Source: Pseudomonadota bacterium (GTDB lineage Bacteria; Pseudomonadota; Alphaproteobacteria; Azospirillales; Azospirillaceae). From it: a stretch of 64,000 nucleotides of DNA. The position numbers and the translations under genes are program-made. The stretch lies in contig JAFAFA010000054.1 of assembly GCA_023423695.1 (NCBI GenBank), positions 1 to 64,000 on the forward strand. Direction: 5' to 3'. Positions 16,498-26,887 of the stretch are shown here, piece after piece; the first letter of the stretch is position 1, and each line of letters begins with the position of its first letter. A model generated the notes under the pieces. That model made no database searches. It was not told the origin of the DNA and saw nothing but the letters and a program-made list of their open reading frames with translations.

Positions 16498-16607
16498 CAT
16501 CCTTCGAGACGGCGCTTCGCGCCTCCTCAGGATGAGGTCCGAGACCTTCACGAGGTCTGAAATCCTCATGGTGAGGAGCGCGGCGAAGCCGCGCGTCTCG
16601 AACCATG
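16498..16607. repeat. Palindromic intergenic repeat (second Bradyrhizobiaceae type)
   Basis: The left arm begins CATCCTTCGAGACGGCGCTT and the right arm ends CGCGCGTCTCGAACCATG. The arms are imperfect inverted copies of a ~40-base unit ending CCTCAGGATGAGG / CCTCATGGTGAGG, with ~25 bases between them. I recall this unit as abundant between genes in Bradyrhizobium genomes. It lies in the 174-base gap between ureE and a small monooxygenase gene. Confidence 0.85.
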
Positions 16608-16634
16608 TGGCCACCGACCGCCAAACAAGGCATG

Positions 16635-16934
16635 CTAGAACTTCTCCACCTTGCCGTCGCTGATGATCTCGATCACCGTCGGCGCCGTCTTCATCTGCGA
16701 GGAGTATTCCCGCCACACCTTCATGTGCGGCGCGCGGCCGTGCGCGTTGAGGTCGTCGCGGGTCTCCCAGCGTTCCACCACAACGTAAACATTGGGATTG
16801 TTCACGCTGACGTGGCCCTCATAGGAGAGGCATCCCTTCTCCTTCAGCGTTTCGGCGATACAGGCCTTGTGCCCCTTGATGAAGTCGTCCTTGTTTTCCG
16901 GCTTCATCGGCGTGGTGGCGATAACATAGATCAT
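16635..16934 (-). CDS. Antibiotic biosynthesis monooxygenase (ABM) domain protein, copy 2
   Basis: The 99-residue single-domain protein begins MIYVIATTPMKPENKDDFIK and contains CLSYEGHVSVNNPN and VERWETRDDLNAHGRAPHMK, the dimeric ABM/quinol monooxygenase (YgiN-like) pattern. It is about a third identical in layout to the preceding gene at 16962-17261, suggesting tandem duplication. It lies between ureC and ureE, in the same direction. A link to urease is not established. Confidence 0.87.
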   Translation of the reverse strand: MIYVIATTPMKPENKDDFIKGHKACIAETLKEKGCLSYEGHVSVNNPNVYVVVERWETRDDLNAHGRAPHMKVWREYSSQMKTAPTVIEIISDGKVEKF

Positions 16935-16961
16935 GAGTTGTTCTCCCTGGTTTCTTCTTGA

Positions 16962-17261
16962 TTAGCGGACGTCGACCTTTTCGGGCGTGATGACTTCGAT
17001 CTTCGGCGGAGCCGACATGCATTTCACGGCGACGCGGCCGAACGTCTTCATGTGCTCGGCGCCGCGATGGGGCACCAGCGCCTCGGCATTTTCCCACTGC
17101 TCGACGAACACCATCTTGGCCGGATCGGTGACGCTCTCGTGTAGGTCATAGGCGATGTTGCCCGGCTCCTTCCGGGTTTCCTTGATGCAGGCGGTGGCCG
17201 CGGCGATGAAATCGGCGCGCGTTTCCGGCTTGATGGTCAGCGTGGCAACGACGTAAATCAC
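16962..17261 (-). CDS. Antibiotic biosynthesis monooxygenase (ABM) domain protein, copy 1
   Basis: The 99-residue protein starts MIYVVATLTIKPETRADFIA and has NIAYDLHESVTDPAKMVFVE and HRGAEHMKTFGR, the ABM fold pattern. Some family members oxidise quinols or act on small aromatics; the substrate is unknown here. It sits 46 bases after ureC and 27 bases before its paralogue, so it is probably part of the urease transcript. Confidence 0.87.
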   Translation of the reverse strand: MIYVVATLTIKPETRADFIAAATACIKETRKEPGNIAYDLHESVTDPAKMVFVEQWENAEALVPHRGAEHMKTFGRVAVKCMSAPPKIEVITPEKVDVR

Positions 17262-17307
17262 GGAATATCCTCCCGGTTCTTGTTCTGGATTGAGATACCG
17301 GGCGGTT

Positions 17308-19023
<1,716 letters not shown>

Positions 19024-19049
19024 TGTCGTTCGCCCTTCCTGTCGGCCCG

Positions 19050-19355
19050 TCAGAGGGCGCCGTTGACCATGCGGTTGAAGCCGATCACCACCCGGTCGCC
19101 GCCATAGGCGACCAGGGTCACGCGGCGGGTCTGGCCCGGTTCGAAACGCACCGCCGTCCCGGCGGGAATGTCGAGCCGGAAGCCGCGGGCCTTCTCACGG
19201 TCGAAGGTCAGCGCGCCGTTGGTCTCGTAGAAATGGAAGTGCGAGCCGACCTGGATCGGCCGGTCGCCGGCATTGGCGACGTCGAGCTCGACGGTGGCGC
19301 GGCCATCGTTCAGCACGATCTCGCCGGCCGCCGGGAAGATTTCACCGGGTTTCAT
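19050..19355 (-). CDS. ureB: Urease beta subunit
   Basis: The 101-residue product starts MKPGEIFPAAGEIVLNDGR and has the typical VGSHFHFYETNGALTFDRE and TRRVTLVAYGGDRVVIGFNRMVNG. UreB is a structural subunit of the urease heterotrimer. It lies 26 bases upstream of ureC and 12 bases downstream of ureA, in the usual ureABC order. Confidence 0.96.
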   Translation of the reverse strand: MKPGEIFPAAGEIVLNDGRATVELDVANAGDRPIQVGSHFHFYETNGALTFDREKARGFRLDIPAGTAVRFEPGQTRRVTLVAYGGDRVVIGFNRMVNGAL

Positions 19356-19367
19356 CGGGCATCCTCC

Positions 19368-19670
<303 letters not shown>

Positions 19671-19816
19671 CGGGGGATTGCCCTTTCGCCGCCCTGTTCG
19701 TCACCGGATCATTGCCGGCCGGTTGGGAGCGATTATGCCACGATGATGCGGTGCGCCAAGTGCGTCGTATGACGTAGGGGGTTGAAAGTGCTGACGGGAC
19801 GGCTTGGGCGCGGCCG

Positions 19817-20755
19817 TCACACCTCCCACAGCCGCGGCAGGCGGGTGGGCAGGCCCGCCGCTTCCGCACGCAGGCCGGACCACAGCGCGGCGTAGGCCAG
19901 CCGCACGGCACGGGCGTCGCCGCCGAGGATGCGGACGACCAGCAGCCCGTCCAGCGCCGTGGCGCCGATGCGGGCGCCGTCCAGCGGCTCCGCCAGCGCA
20001 CGGACGGAATCGAGGTGGCGGGCCGCGTCGGGGGCGGCATGCAGCAGGGTGGCGCAGGCCGCGGCTCCCCCGAAACCCGCGGGGTGGGCCAGCACCTCGG
20101 CGATGTCATCGTCCAGATGCAGGGCGTCGGCCCAGATCAGGCGGCCGTCGCGGGCGACCTCCCAGGCATCGCGGATCAGGCCGCGGGTCACCGTCTCGCC
20201 GAAGGCGGCGCGGCCGAAGACCAGCATCTCGCCGGCGATGGCGCGGCCGTCGCCCGACAGGTCGATCCGGGTCAGGCGGCGCAGGCGCGAACCTTCGAAG
20301 ACGATGGCCTCCTGCGGCATCCACTCCAGCCACGCGCCGTCCTCCACCGACAAGGCGGTGTCGATGCGGCAGTCGGCGCCGGTGGAGCGATAGACCTTCT
20401 CGGCCGCCTGGGTGGTGATCAGGGCCCGCGCCCCCCGCCCGACCGAGAGGGCAATGTCCATGCGGTCGCCGCCGACCATGCCGCCGGACGTGGTGGCGAG
20501 CACCGCGATGGGAAGGTCATCGCGGCGCGGCGTCGGCATCAGCACCCGCAACGGGTCGTGGTGGTAGAGCGTCGCCAGCCGGGTCTCGCCGTGGCGATGC
20601 TCGAACCGGACGGTGGCGGCGCCGTGGACGGCGACCTTCTTTTCCTCGCGACCTGCGTCTTTCGGCCTGTCGGCCACCGCGACCTGAACCAAGCGCCCGC
20701 TCCCACCCTGGATGTTGCGGGCGCCAGTCTGCCGGAAGCGGGACTGTTCAGGCAA
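19817..20755 (-). CDS. ureD: Urease accessory protein UreD (UreH)
   Basis: UreD is the scaffold that binds apo-urease and recruits UreF and UreG. The 312-residue product has the family pattern ATTSGGMVGGDRMDIALSVG, ALITTQAAEKVYRS, LEWMPQEAIVFEGS and GEMLVFGRAAFGE. An additional ~40-residue polar N-terminus precedes the core VAVHGAATVRFEHRHGETRL. It starts 20 bases after a LuxR-type regulator gene in the same direction, and is probably cotranscribed with it. Confidence 0.93.
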   Translation of the reverse strand: MPEQSRFRQTGARNIQGGSGRLVQVAVADRPKDAGREEKKVAVHGAATVRFEHRHGETRLATLYHHDPLRVLMPTPRRDDLPIAVLATTSGGMVGGDRMDIALSVGRGARALITTQAAEKVYRSTGADCRIDTALSVEDGAWLEWMPQEAIVFEGSRLRRLTRIDLSGDGRAIAGEMLVFGRAAFGETVTRGLIRDAWEVARDGRLIWADALHLDDDIAEVLAHPAGFGGAAACATLLHAAPDAARHLDSVRALAEPLDGARIGATALDGLLVVRILGGDARAVRLAYAALWSGLRAEAAGLPTRLPRLWEV

Positions 20756-20775
20756 TGCGGACGACGGTGCGCGGC

Positions 20776-21498
20776 TCAGCCTTCGCCGGAGAAGCAGCCG
20801 TTGCGGGCGGCGACCACCGCCACCTGGGTTCGGTTGCGCACGCCCAGCTTCTGCATGATGGCGCGGACATGCACCTTGACCGTGCCTTCCAGCACGCCAA
20901 GGCCGCGGGCGATCTCCTTGTTGGAATGTCCGGCCAGCAGCAGTTCGAACACGTCGCGCTGGCGGTCGGTCAGCCGGTCCAGAATGTCGTCGTTGCCGCG
21001 CGGTCCCTCGCTCAGCGCCCCGTTCAGCACAGCGCGCGGCAGCGGCAGGAAGACGTCGCCGCTGAGCGCCAGCGAGATGGCATGCTCCAGCACTTCCGGC
21101 GGGCTGGTCTTCAGCACATAGCCGCGGGCGCCCATGCGGACGCTGTCGACGATGTCCGCCACCTCGTCGGAGTTGGTCAGGATCAGGACGGGCACCTCGC
21201 CCAGCGTTTCCTTCAGGCGGCGCAGCCCGTCGATGGCGCCGCCACCGCCGGCATCCGCATCATCCGGGCGCGGCGGGCCGGGATCGTACAGGACCAGGGC
21301 CAGTTCGGGAGTCTTGCGGCCAAGGTCCAGCGCTTCATCCAACGACCCGGCCTCCAGCACACGCGTTCCGGGGCAGATTTCGCCAATGGACAGGGCAAAG
21401 CCGTGGCGAACCATCGGCTGCTCGTCGACCACCAGAAAAATCCGCGCCGGATTGCCCGCGCTACGCGAACTGCCGCGCGCTTGAAGCTCGAACTCCAT
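20776..21498 (-). CDS. NarL/LuxR-family response regulator upstream of ureD
   Basis: The 240-residue product has a receiver with acidic pocket VVDEQPMVRHG, a likely phospho-acceptor Asp in LALVLYDPGPP and switch residues in VLILTNSD. Its LuxR-type HTH reads LTDRQRDVFELLLAGHSNKE, then GTVKVHVRAIMQKLGVRNRTQ. A Pro/Asp/Gly-rich insert follows the acceptor. A clear AAGGGGA ribosome site precedes the ATG. Direct linkage to ureD suggests it controls urease expression, perhaps its own operon. No kinase gene is adjacent. Confidence 0.88.
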   Translation of the reverse strand: MEFELQARGSSRSAGNPARIFLVVDEQPMVRHGFALSIGEICPGTRVLEAGSLDEALDLGRKTPELALVLYDPGPPRPDDADAGGGGAIDGLRRLKETLGEVPVLILTNSDEVADIVDSVRMGARGYVLKTSPPEVLEHAISLALSGDVFLPLPRAVLNGALSEGPRGNDDILDRLTDRQRDVFELLLAGHSNKEIARGLGVLEGTVKVHVRAIMQKLGVRNRTQVAVVAARNGCFSGEG

Positions 21499-21902
21499 CG
21501 TGTCCCCTTATGCTCAGCGGACCGCTTTTCAGTAGGGCCAAGAACACCAAAAAAGACCCATTGGGAAAGCGGTTCATTCGCGCCGCCCTATGGCGTGCCT
21601 ACCCCTAAATATCGAATGAACGGGTCTCCGTTCAATTTCCGCCTAAATCCGATCTATTGGCTGTGACTTTCCTGTTCTCATCTTGCGCGTTTGGTTAATG
21701 AACCGTATAAATCATCCCGGCACGAAGCGTAAAGCCCGCTGTTCCGAACAATATTGTTCTAATTTTTCATGTTCGGAGTCTGCATGGACCGGATCAGTCG
21801 GCCCGGTCCTTGGCGCTGGTCTTTGGACCGGCGTCCAAGAGATGCAGATCAAAGGGGGGATCGCCGCCGCCCGGCAATGGGCGGCCCAGCGGAGGATGAT
21901 CG
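21499..21902. promoter_or_regulatory. Divergent regulatory region between two LuxR-type regulators
   Basis: This 404-base gap has lower GC than its surroundings and holds no gene. It contains TGAACGG-GTCT-CCGTTCA (21617-21634), a perfect inverted repeat with a 4-base spacer, and GAACAATATTGTTC (21746-21759), a perfect 14-base palindrome. Both have the symmetry expected of dimeric HTH regulators such as the two flanking LuxR-type proteins. I could not assign a -35/-10 with confidence. Confidence 0.5.
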
Positions 21903-22571
21903 ATGAAGACATGGACTGTGATGCTGGTCGACCACGACCGGCTTTTCTCGGCGGCTTTGGCGACGCTGATCGGCGGCGGCCCCTTCCGGGTCAGCGCCCA
22001 CGCGGGCAGTGCCGACGACGCGCTCGATCTCATCGCCGACGGCGACCAGCCCGACCTGATCGTGCTGGCGCTGCAGGACGGCATGCCCGAGGAGATCGCC
22101 GGCATCCGCCGCCTGCGCGAAGGCACCTCGGCGCGGATCGTCGTACTGGCCGACACCATCGCCGACCGCAGCCTGTCGCAGTCGCTGAAGGCGGGTGCCG
22201 ACGCCTATCTGAACAAGAGCATGTCGAGCGAGAGCCTGCTGCGCTCCCTGCGGCTGGTGATGCTGGGCGAGGTGGTCTACCCCACCCATGTCGCCGGCCT
22301 GCTGATGGCCGCCGCCAACGAACGCCCGCAGCACACCCCGACGCCCATCACCATGCCGCCCAGCGGCGACCTGTCGAAGCGCGAGGTGCAGATCCTGCGC
22401 TGCCTTCTGGCCGGACAGTCGAACAAGGCCATCGCGCGCAACCTGCACATCACGGAATCCACCGTGAAGATGCATTTCAAGAACGTGATGCGGAAGATCA
22501 ACGCGCAGAACCGCACCCAGGCTGCGGTGTGGGCGATCCAGAACGGGTTGTCGCCGCTGGTGACGGCATAG
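21903..22571 (+). CDS. LuxR-family regulator with a degenerate receiver
   Basis: The 222-residue product has a receiver-like domain (MKTWTVMLVDHDRLFSAALA…) and a LuxR HTH (LSKREVQILRCLLAGQSNKA, TESTVKMHFKNVMRKINAQNRTQ). At the phospho-acceptor position the sequence is PDLIVLALQDG, with Ala where Asp is expected; the switch Lys is kept in YLNKSM. It may therefore act without phosphorylation. GGAGG lies six bases before the ATG. It is divergent from the regulator at 20776-21498, with which it shares the C-terminal architecture. Confidence 0.88.
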   Translation: MKTWTVMLVDHDRLFSAALATLIGGGPFRVSAHAGSADDALDLIADGDQPDLIVLALQDGMPEEIAGIRRLREGTSARIVVLADTIADRSLSQSLKAGADAYLNKSMSSESLLRSLRLVMLGEVVYPTHVAGLLMAAANERPQHTPTPITMPPSGDLSKREVQILRCLLAGQSNKAIARNLHITESTVKMHFKNVMRKINAQNRTQAAVWAIQNGLSPLVTA

Positions 22572-22603
22572 GGAAGGTGTTGGAGAGACATCGGTTGACG
22601 ATG

Positions 22604-22727
22604 CCCCCACCTTAATCCTTCCCCACTGGGTGGGGGAGCAGACAAGTGCTTGTTCGCGGGAGTGGCGGCAGTCCCTCCCCCACCCAGTGGGGGAGGATAG
22701 GTGGGGGTCTAAGTCCGCAAGAATCCC
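22604..22727. repeat. Dispersed G/C-rich palindromic repeat, copy 1
   Basis: Outer arms CCCCCACC and GGTGGGGG enclose inner arms CCCCACTGGGTGGGGGAG and CTCCCCCACCCAGTGGGG around a short core with GGCAGTCCC. It sits between convergent gene ends. Its right flank CTAAGTCCGCAAG recurs inverted next to copy 3 (36264-36388). Confidence 0.88.
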
Positions 22728-22733
22728 GCCACC

Positions 22734-23306
22734 CTACGCCGCCGCGTGGCGATGGCCGGAATGGCGGCCTTCGCAGAATTCCTCGATCATCTTGCGGCAG
22801 AAGGCCGGAATGTCGTCGGGCTTGCGCGAGGTGACCAGCCCATGGTCGGTCACCACCTGCTCGTCGACCCAGGTCGCCCCCGCGTTGCGGAGATCGGTTT
22901 GCAGCGACGGCCAGCTGGTCATGCGCTTGCCGCGCACGCCGCCGGCGTCGATCAGCGTCCAGGGGCCGTGGCAGATCGCCGCGATGGGCCGGTCGGACGT
23001 GACGAAGCTCTTCACGAATTCGATCGCCTTGGGCTCCAGCCGCAGCGAGTCCGGGTTCATCACGCCGCCGGGCAGAAGCAATGCGTCGTAGCGGCCGGCA
23101 TCGGCCTGGTCGAGCGTCACGTCCACATCGACCATGTCGCCGCGGTCATGATGATTCCAGCCCTGGATCTGCCCGGCCTTGGGCGCGACCACATGCACGG
23201 TGGCGCCGGCGTCGCGCAGCGCCTTCACCGGTTCGGTCAGTTCCACCTGTTCGAAGCCATCGGTGGCGAGGACGGCGACGGTCTTGCCGTCGAGTTTTTG
23301 AGCCAT
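22734..23306 (-). CDS. DJ-1/PfpI family protein (protease/chaperone/deglycase-like)
   Basis: The 190-residue product has the PfpI fold with the nucleophile Cys in AAICHGPWTLIDAG and the conserved acidic residue in ATDGFEQVELTEP. The central LLLPGGVMNPDSLR is family typical. Members are stress-related amidases or deglycases; the exact reaction is not predictable. The C-terminus GRHSGHRHAAA is His-rich. It is divergent from a small exported protein, with GGAAC-containing promoter-like sequences between them. Confidence 0.9.
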   Translation of the reverse strand: MAQKLDGKTVAVLATDGFEQVELTEPVKALRDAGATVHVVAPKAGQIQGWNHHDRGDMVDVDVTLDQADAGRYDALLLPGGVMNPDSLRLEPKAIEFVKSFVTSDRPIAAICHGPWTLIDAGGVRGKRMTSWPSLQTDLRNAGATWVDEQVVTDHGLVTSRKPDDIPAFCRKMIEEFCEGRHSGHRHAAA

Positions 23307-23341
23307 GGCGGGGTCTCCTTCGCTGAAGGTCGTACCGCAGC

Positions 23342-23394
23342 AACCGGATTACCTCTGGATGGTTCCCTGGGAACTGTCCCGCAATTCCCATGTT
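23342..23394. promoter_or_regulatory. Divergent EcfG-like promoter pair (imperfect)
   Basis: On the plus strand GGAAC (23370-23374) is followed after 16 bases by TGTT. On the minus strand GGAAC (complement of 23362-23366) is followed after 16 bases by GGTT. Each differs from GGAAC-N16-CGTT at one base and faces a plausible stress gene (23439 and 23306). Confidence 0.45.
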
Positions 23395-23438
23395 GATTGT
23401 GACATACGAGACACACATCAGCGATGGGAGCCCGACTC

Positions 23439-23795
23439 ATGCGGTTCCAGACCATGTTGGCCGGCCTTGCGCTGGCGACGACCCTTTCCTTTGCCCATGC
23501 CGAGTCGGTGCTGGCCGCCGATCCGCGCGGCGGTGACGACCTCGTGGGCGTCGAGGTGACCGGCCTGCTCGGCGAGGAGCTCGGCCAGATCGTTTCCGTT
23601 TCACCTGCCGCCAACGGCAAGGACGACAGCATCCTGGTCGAGGCCAGCGGCATGCTGGACGTCGGCCACCGCTTCTTCACCGTCCACCGCTCGCAGCTGA
23701 CGCCAGGCGAGGACGAGGACACCGTCACCTACAAGAAGACCGCCCAGGATGTGATCCGCCGCCTGCACAGCGACACCCAGGTCGCGGAGCGCTGA
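23439..23795 (+). CDS. Exported PRC-barrel-like protein
   Basis: The 118-residue product has a signal peptide (MRFQTMLAGLALATTLSFAHA) and a mature domain DDLVGVEVTGLLGEELGQIV...FFTVHRSQL that resembles PRC-barrel proteins, which read like small beta-barrels binding other proteins. The ATG at 23439 has GGGAG eight bases upstream; an ATG at 23424 lies inside that site. Function is unknown; the fold call is moderate. Confidence 0.68.
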   Translation: MRFQTMLAGLALATTLSFAHAESVLAADPRGGDDLVGVEVTGLLGEELGQIVSVSPAANGKDDSILVEASGMLDVGHRFFTVHRSQLTPGEDEDTVTYKKTAQDVIRRLHSDTQVAER

Positions 23796-23824
23796 ACCGG
23801 CGCTCCGCCCTGACGCCCGACCGT

Positions 23825-24304
23825 TCAGGCGATCCGGTCGGGTCGGGTTTCATCGGGATGGCAGGGTTTGCAGCCGGTGGGCCAGGGCTCGCCCAGATCC
23901 TCCACAACCATGCGCCAGGACGGCCCGTCGAGCCGGACACAGCCGCCGCCGGCGAAATGCAGGGCAACCCCGCCCTCCACCGTCTCCATCGACAGCAGTT
24001 CCAGCATCTGGCCGCGGTCCTTCAGATCGAAACCGCGCAGCTTGGCGCCGGTCACCCCCTCCACCCGCACGCCGCAATGGACCCGCTCGTAGGGAGCCAG
24101 ATCGTCGTCGTCGGCCGTGGGACCGGGCCGGGGCAGGTCCGCCGACTCCCAGCGGAAGCGGTTGACGACCATGACGAACCGCTTTTCGTCAGGCTGGAAG
24201 CACATGTCGCCGACCGGCAGGATGGCGTCCTGCAGGCAGGCGGAAACGACCTTCAGGTCCTCCTCATCCTCGGCACGCAGGCGGATCGGGGTGATGGCCG
24301 TCAT
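23825..24304 (-). CDS. DUF2948 family protein
   Basis: The 159-residue product begins MTAITPIRLRAEDEEDLKVV and contains LQDAILPVGDMCFQPDEKRF and NRFRWE, the DUF2948 pattern. Family genes commonly follow murA in Alphaproteobacteria, as here (64 bases after murA). Function is unknown, possibly cytoplasmic. An upstream ATG at 24439 would run into murA and is not used. Confidence 0.87.
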   Translation of the reverse strand: MTAITPIRLRAEDEEDLKVVSACLQDAILPVGDMCFQPDEKRFVMVVNRFRWESADLPRPGPTADDDDLAPYERVHCGVRVEGVTGAKLRGFDLKDRGQMLELLSMETVEGGVALHFAGGGCVRLDGPSWRMVVEDLGEPWPTGCKPCHPDETRPDRIA

Positions 24305-24368
24305 GATCAGGGGCACCTCTCGGGAAAGGCCAACCTCAATGGGATGGCGGGAGGGGTGCCCCCGCCGC

Positions 24369-25661
24369 TTACTCGTCGCCGCCGTGGATGCGCTCGATCT
24401 CCGCACCGCAGGCGGCCAGCTTCTCCTCCACCCGCTCATAGCCGCGGTCGAGGTGATAGACGCGGTTGACCATCGTCTCCCCCTCCGCCGCCAGCCCGGC
24501 GAGCACCAGCGACACCGAAGCGCGCAGGTCCGTCGCCATCACGGGCGCGCCGGTCAGCCGCTCCACGCCGCGCACCAGGGCCGACGAGCCGTGGACCGTG
24601 ATCCGCGCGCCCATGCGGGTCAGTTCCGGCGCGTGCATGAACCGGTTCTCGAAGATCGTTTCCGTGATCATCGCGGCCCCCGTCGCCGTGCACATCAGGG
24701 CCATCATCTGGGCCTGAAGGTCGGTGGGGAAGCCGGGGAACGGCTCGGTCATCACATCGACGCCGTGCAGTTCGCCGTTCGCACGCGACACGCGGATCCC
24801 GTTTTCGATCTCCTCGAAGGCAACGCCGGCCGGAGCCAGCGCCTTGACCGCCGCCTTGATCAGATCGAGACGGGTGTTCATGATGTCAAGACGGCCACCG
24901 GTGATCGCCGCGGCCATGGCGTAGGTGCCGGTCTCGATGCGGTCGGCAACAACCATGTGGCGGGCGGCATGCAGCCGGTCGACACCCTCGATCACCAGCC
25001 GGTCGGTGCCGATGCCGGTGATCTTGGCGCCCATCTTGACCAGGCATTCGGCAAGGTCGGTCACTTCCGGCTCGCGCGCGGCATTGACCAGGATGGTGGT
25101 GCCCTTGGCCAGCGTGGCGGCCATCAGCAGGTTCTCGGTCGCGCCCACCGACACCTTGGGGAAGACGTATTCCGCGCCGCGCAGGCCGCCGGCCGGGGCC
25201 TTGGCGACGATGTAGCCCGCCTCGATCCGGATGTCGGCGCCCATCGCCTCCAGACCCTTGATGTGCAGGTCTACCGGACGCGCGCCGATGGCGCAGCCGC
25301 CGGGGAGCGACACCTTGGCCTCGCCGCAGCGGGCCAGCAGCGGCCCCAGCACCAGCACGCTGGCGCGCATCTTGCGGACCAGATCGTAGGGGGCGGTGGT
25401 GTTGGTGACGTCGCGGGCGGTGAAGTCCACGGCACGGCCGGCGCAATCGCCGCCCGCCCCGGCCATGTGGATCGCCACGCCGTGCTGCAGCAGCAGATTG
25501 CACAGCGTGTTGATGTCGGCCAGGATCGGCAGGTTGGTCAGCGTCAGCGTCTCGTCGGTGAGCAGCGACGCCGTCATCAGCGGCAGGGCGGCGTTCTTGG
25601 CCCCACCAACGGTGATGGAGCCGTTCAGCGGGCGGCCGCCGCGGATGCGGATCTTGTCCAT
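24369..25661 (-). CDS. murA: UDP-N-acetylglucosamine 1-carboxyvinyltransferase
   Basis: MurA transfers enolpyruvate from PEP to UDP-GlcNAc, the first committed step of peptidoglycan synthesis. The 430-residue product starts MDKIRIRGGRPLNGSITVGGAKNAALPLM. The catalytic Cys loop is LPGGCAIGARPVDLH, the fosfomycin target site, with Cys retained. Other family stretches are FPTDLQAQMMAL and GYERVEEKLAACGAEIERI. It is followed by DUF2948 in the same direction and preceded by dcd. Confidence 0.96.
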   Translation of the reverse strand: MDKIRIRGGRPLNGSITVGGAKNAALPLMTASLLTDETLTLTNLPILADINTLCNLLLQHGVAIHMAGAGGDCAGRAVDFTARDVTNTTAPYDLVRKMRASVLVLGPLLARCGEAKVSLPGGCAIGARPVDLHIKGLEAMGADIRIEAGYIVAKAPAGGLRGAEYVFPKVSVGATENLLMAATLAKGTTILVNAAREPEVTDLAECLVKMGAKITGIGTDRLVIEGVDRLHAARHMVVADRIETGTYAMAAAITGGRLDIMNTRLDLIKAAVKALAPAGVAFEEIENGIRVSRANGELHGVDVMTEPFPGFPTDLQAQMMALMCTATGAAMITETIFENRFMHAPELTRMGARITVHGSSALVRGVERLTGAPVMATDLRASVSLVLAGLAAEGETMVNRVYHLDRGYERVEEKLAACGAEIERIHGGDE

Positions 25662-25716
25662 GGACCTGTTTCTTTCGCGGATACGCCTTCGGAAAAGGCG
25701 TTCAGATTAGGAGTGC

Positions 25717-26271
25717 TCAGAGCCGGGGCAGCGTGACGCCCTTCTGCCCCATGTATTTGCCGGACTTGTCGGCGTAGGACACCTCGCACACGCTGTCGCC
25801 CTTCAGGAACAGGAACTGGCACAGCCCCTCGTTCGCATAGACCTTGGCGGGCAGCGGGGTGGTGTTGGAGATCTCCAGGGTGACGTGGCCTTCCCACTCC
25901 GGCTCCAGCGGGGTGACGTTCACGATCAGGCCGCAACGGGCATAGGTGCTCTTGCCCAGGCAGATGACCAGAACGTCGCGCGGGATGCGGAAATACTCCA
26001 CCGTGCGGGCCAGCGCGAAGCTGTTTGGCGGGATGATGCAGACGTCCGTCTTGCGGTCGACGAAGCTCGAATCGTCGAAGCGCTTCGGGTCGACGATGGC
26101 GTTGTCGACGTTGGTGAAGATCTTGAACTCGTCGGCGACCCGGGCGTCGTAGCCGTAGGACGACACGCCGTAGGAGATCACGCCTTCGCGCTTCTGGGTC
26201 TCGACGAAGGGCTCGATCATGCCCTTGGTCTCGGCCATCTCGCGGATCCAGCTGTCCGGCATGATGCCCAT
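25717..26271 (-). CDS. dcd: dCTP deaminase
   Basis: Dcd deaminates dCTP to dUTP for thymidylate synthesis. The 184-residue product starts MGIMPDSWIREMAETKGMIE and has the core VISYGVSSYGYDARV, LGKSTYARCGLIVNVTPLEP and EWEGHVTLEISNTT, containing the active-site Ser, Arg and Glu. The ATG at 26271 follows AAGGAGT; a longer frame to 26352 lacks homology. It lies 55 bases upstream of murA and is probably cotranscribed. Confidence 0.95.
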   Translation of the reverse strand: MGIMPDSWIREMAETKGMIEPFVETQKREGVISYGVSSYGYDARVADEFKIFTNVDNAIVDPKRFDDSSFVDRKTDVCIIPPNSFALARTVEYFRIPRDVLVICLGKSTYARCGLIVNVTPLEPEWEGHVTLEISNTTPLPAKVYANEGLCQFLFLKGDSVCEVSYADKSGKYMGQKGVTLPRL

Positions 26272-26435
26272 CGCGGGGGTACTCCTTGGCGTATCGATTG
26301 GATGGAGGGGTCGTGAAGGCTGGTTTGTAGCCGAGCACGCGGCGGGGCTCAAGGAAAGGTAGACCGCTTGGCGTGCATGGACGGTTCTTTATCACGGCGC
26401 TGGTCTTGCCCATCGCCGCGGCTAAGCTGTCCATC

Positions 26436-26867
26436 ATGATCCAGAGCTTCACCCTGTCCGTGACGGACACCCCCGCCCCGGCCGATCTGGCCGGAATCTA
26501 CGACGGCCTGCGCGCCTACAACGAGGCGTCGCTCGGCCGCGCCTATGACCGCCGCGACCTGGTGGCCGTCGCCCGCGATGCGGACGGCACGCTGAAGGGC
26601 GGGCTGGTCGGCTACACAAATTGGGAATGGCTCTATGTCGACCTGCTGTGGGTGGACGAATCGACCCGCGGCAGCGGCCTCGGCGGCCAGTTGATGGCCG
26701 CAGCGGAGGCGGAGGCCAGGACGCGCGGCTGCCGCTGGTCGCGGCTCTACACCTACGACTTCCAGGCGCCGGGCTTCTATCCGAAGCTGGGCTATACGGT
26801 GTGGGCGGAGATGGAAGGCTACCCGCCGGGACACAGGCAGATCTGGTTCAGGAAGGATTTGGCTTAG
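26436..26867 (+). CDS. GNAT family N-acetyltransferase
   Basis: The 143-residue product has the acetyl-CoA-binding pattern VDLLWVDESTRGSGLGGQLM followed by EAEARTRGCRWSRLYTYDFQ and PGFYPKLGYTV. The acceptor substrate is unknown. The start is uncertain: an ATG at 26373 would add 21 hydrophobic residues. Homologous proteins begin near SFTLSVTD, so I use the ATG at 26436, though its ribosome site is weak. Confidence 0.85.
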   Translation: MIQSFTLSVTDTPAPADLAGIYDGLRAYNEASLGRAYDRRDLVAVARDADGTLKGGLVGYTNWEWLYVDLLWVDESTRGSGLGGQLMAAAEAEARTRGCRWSRLYTYDFQAPGFYPKLGYTVWAEMEGYPPGHRQIWFRKDLA

Positions 26868-26887
26868 CGGTTGGAGCGGCCTTCGGC

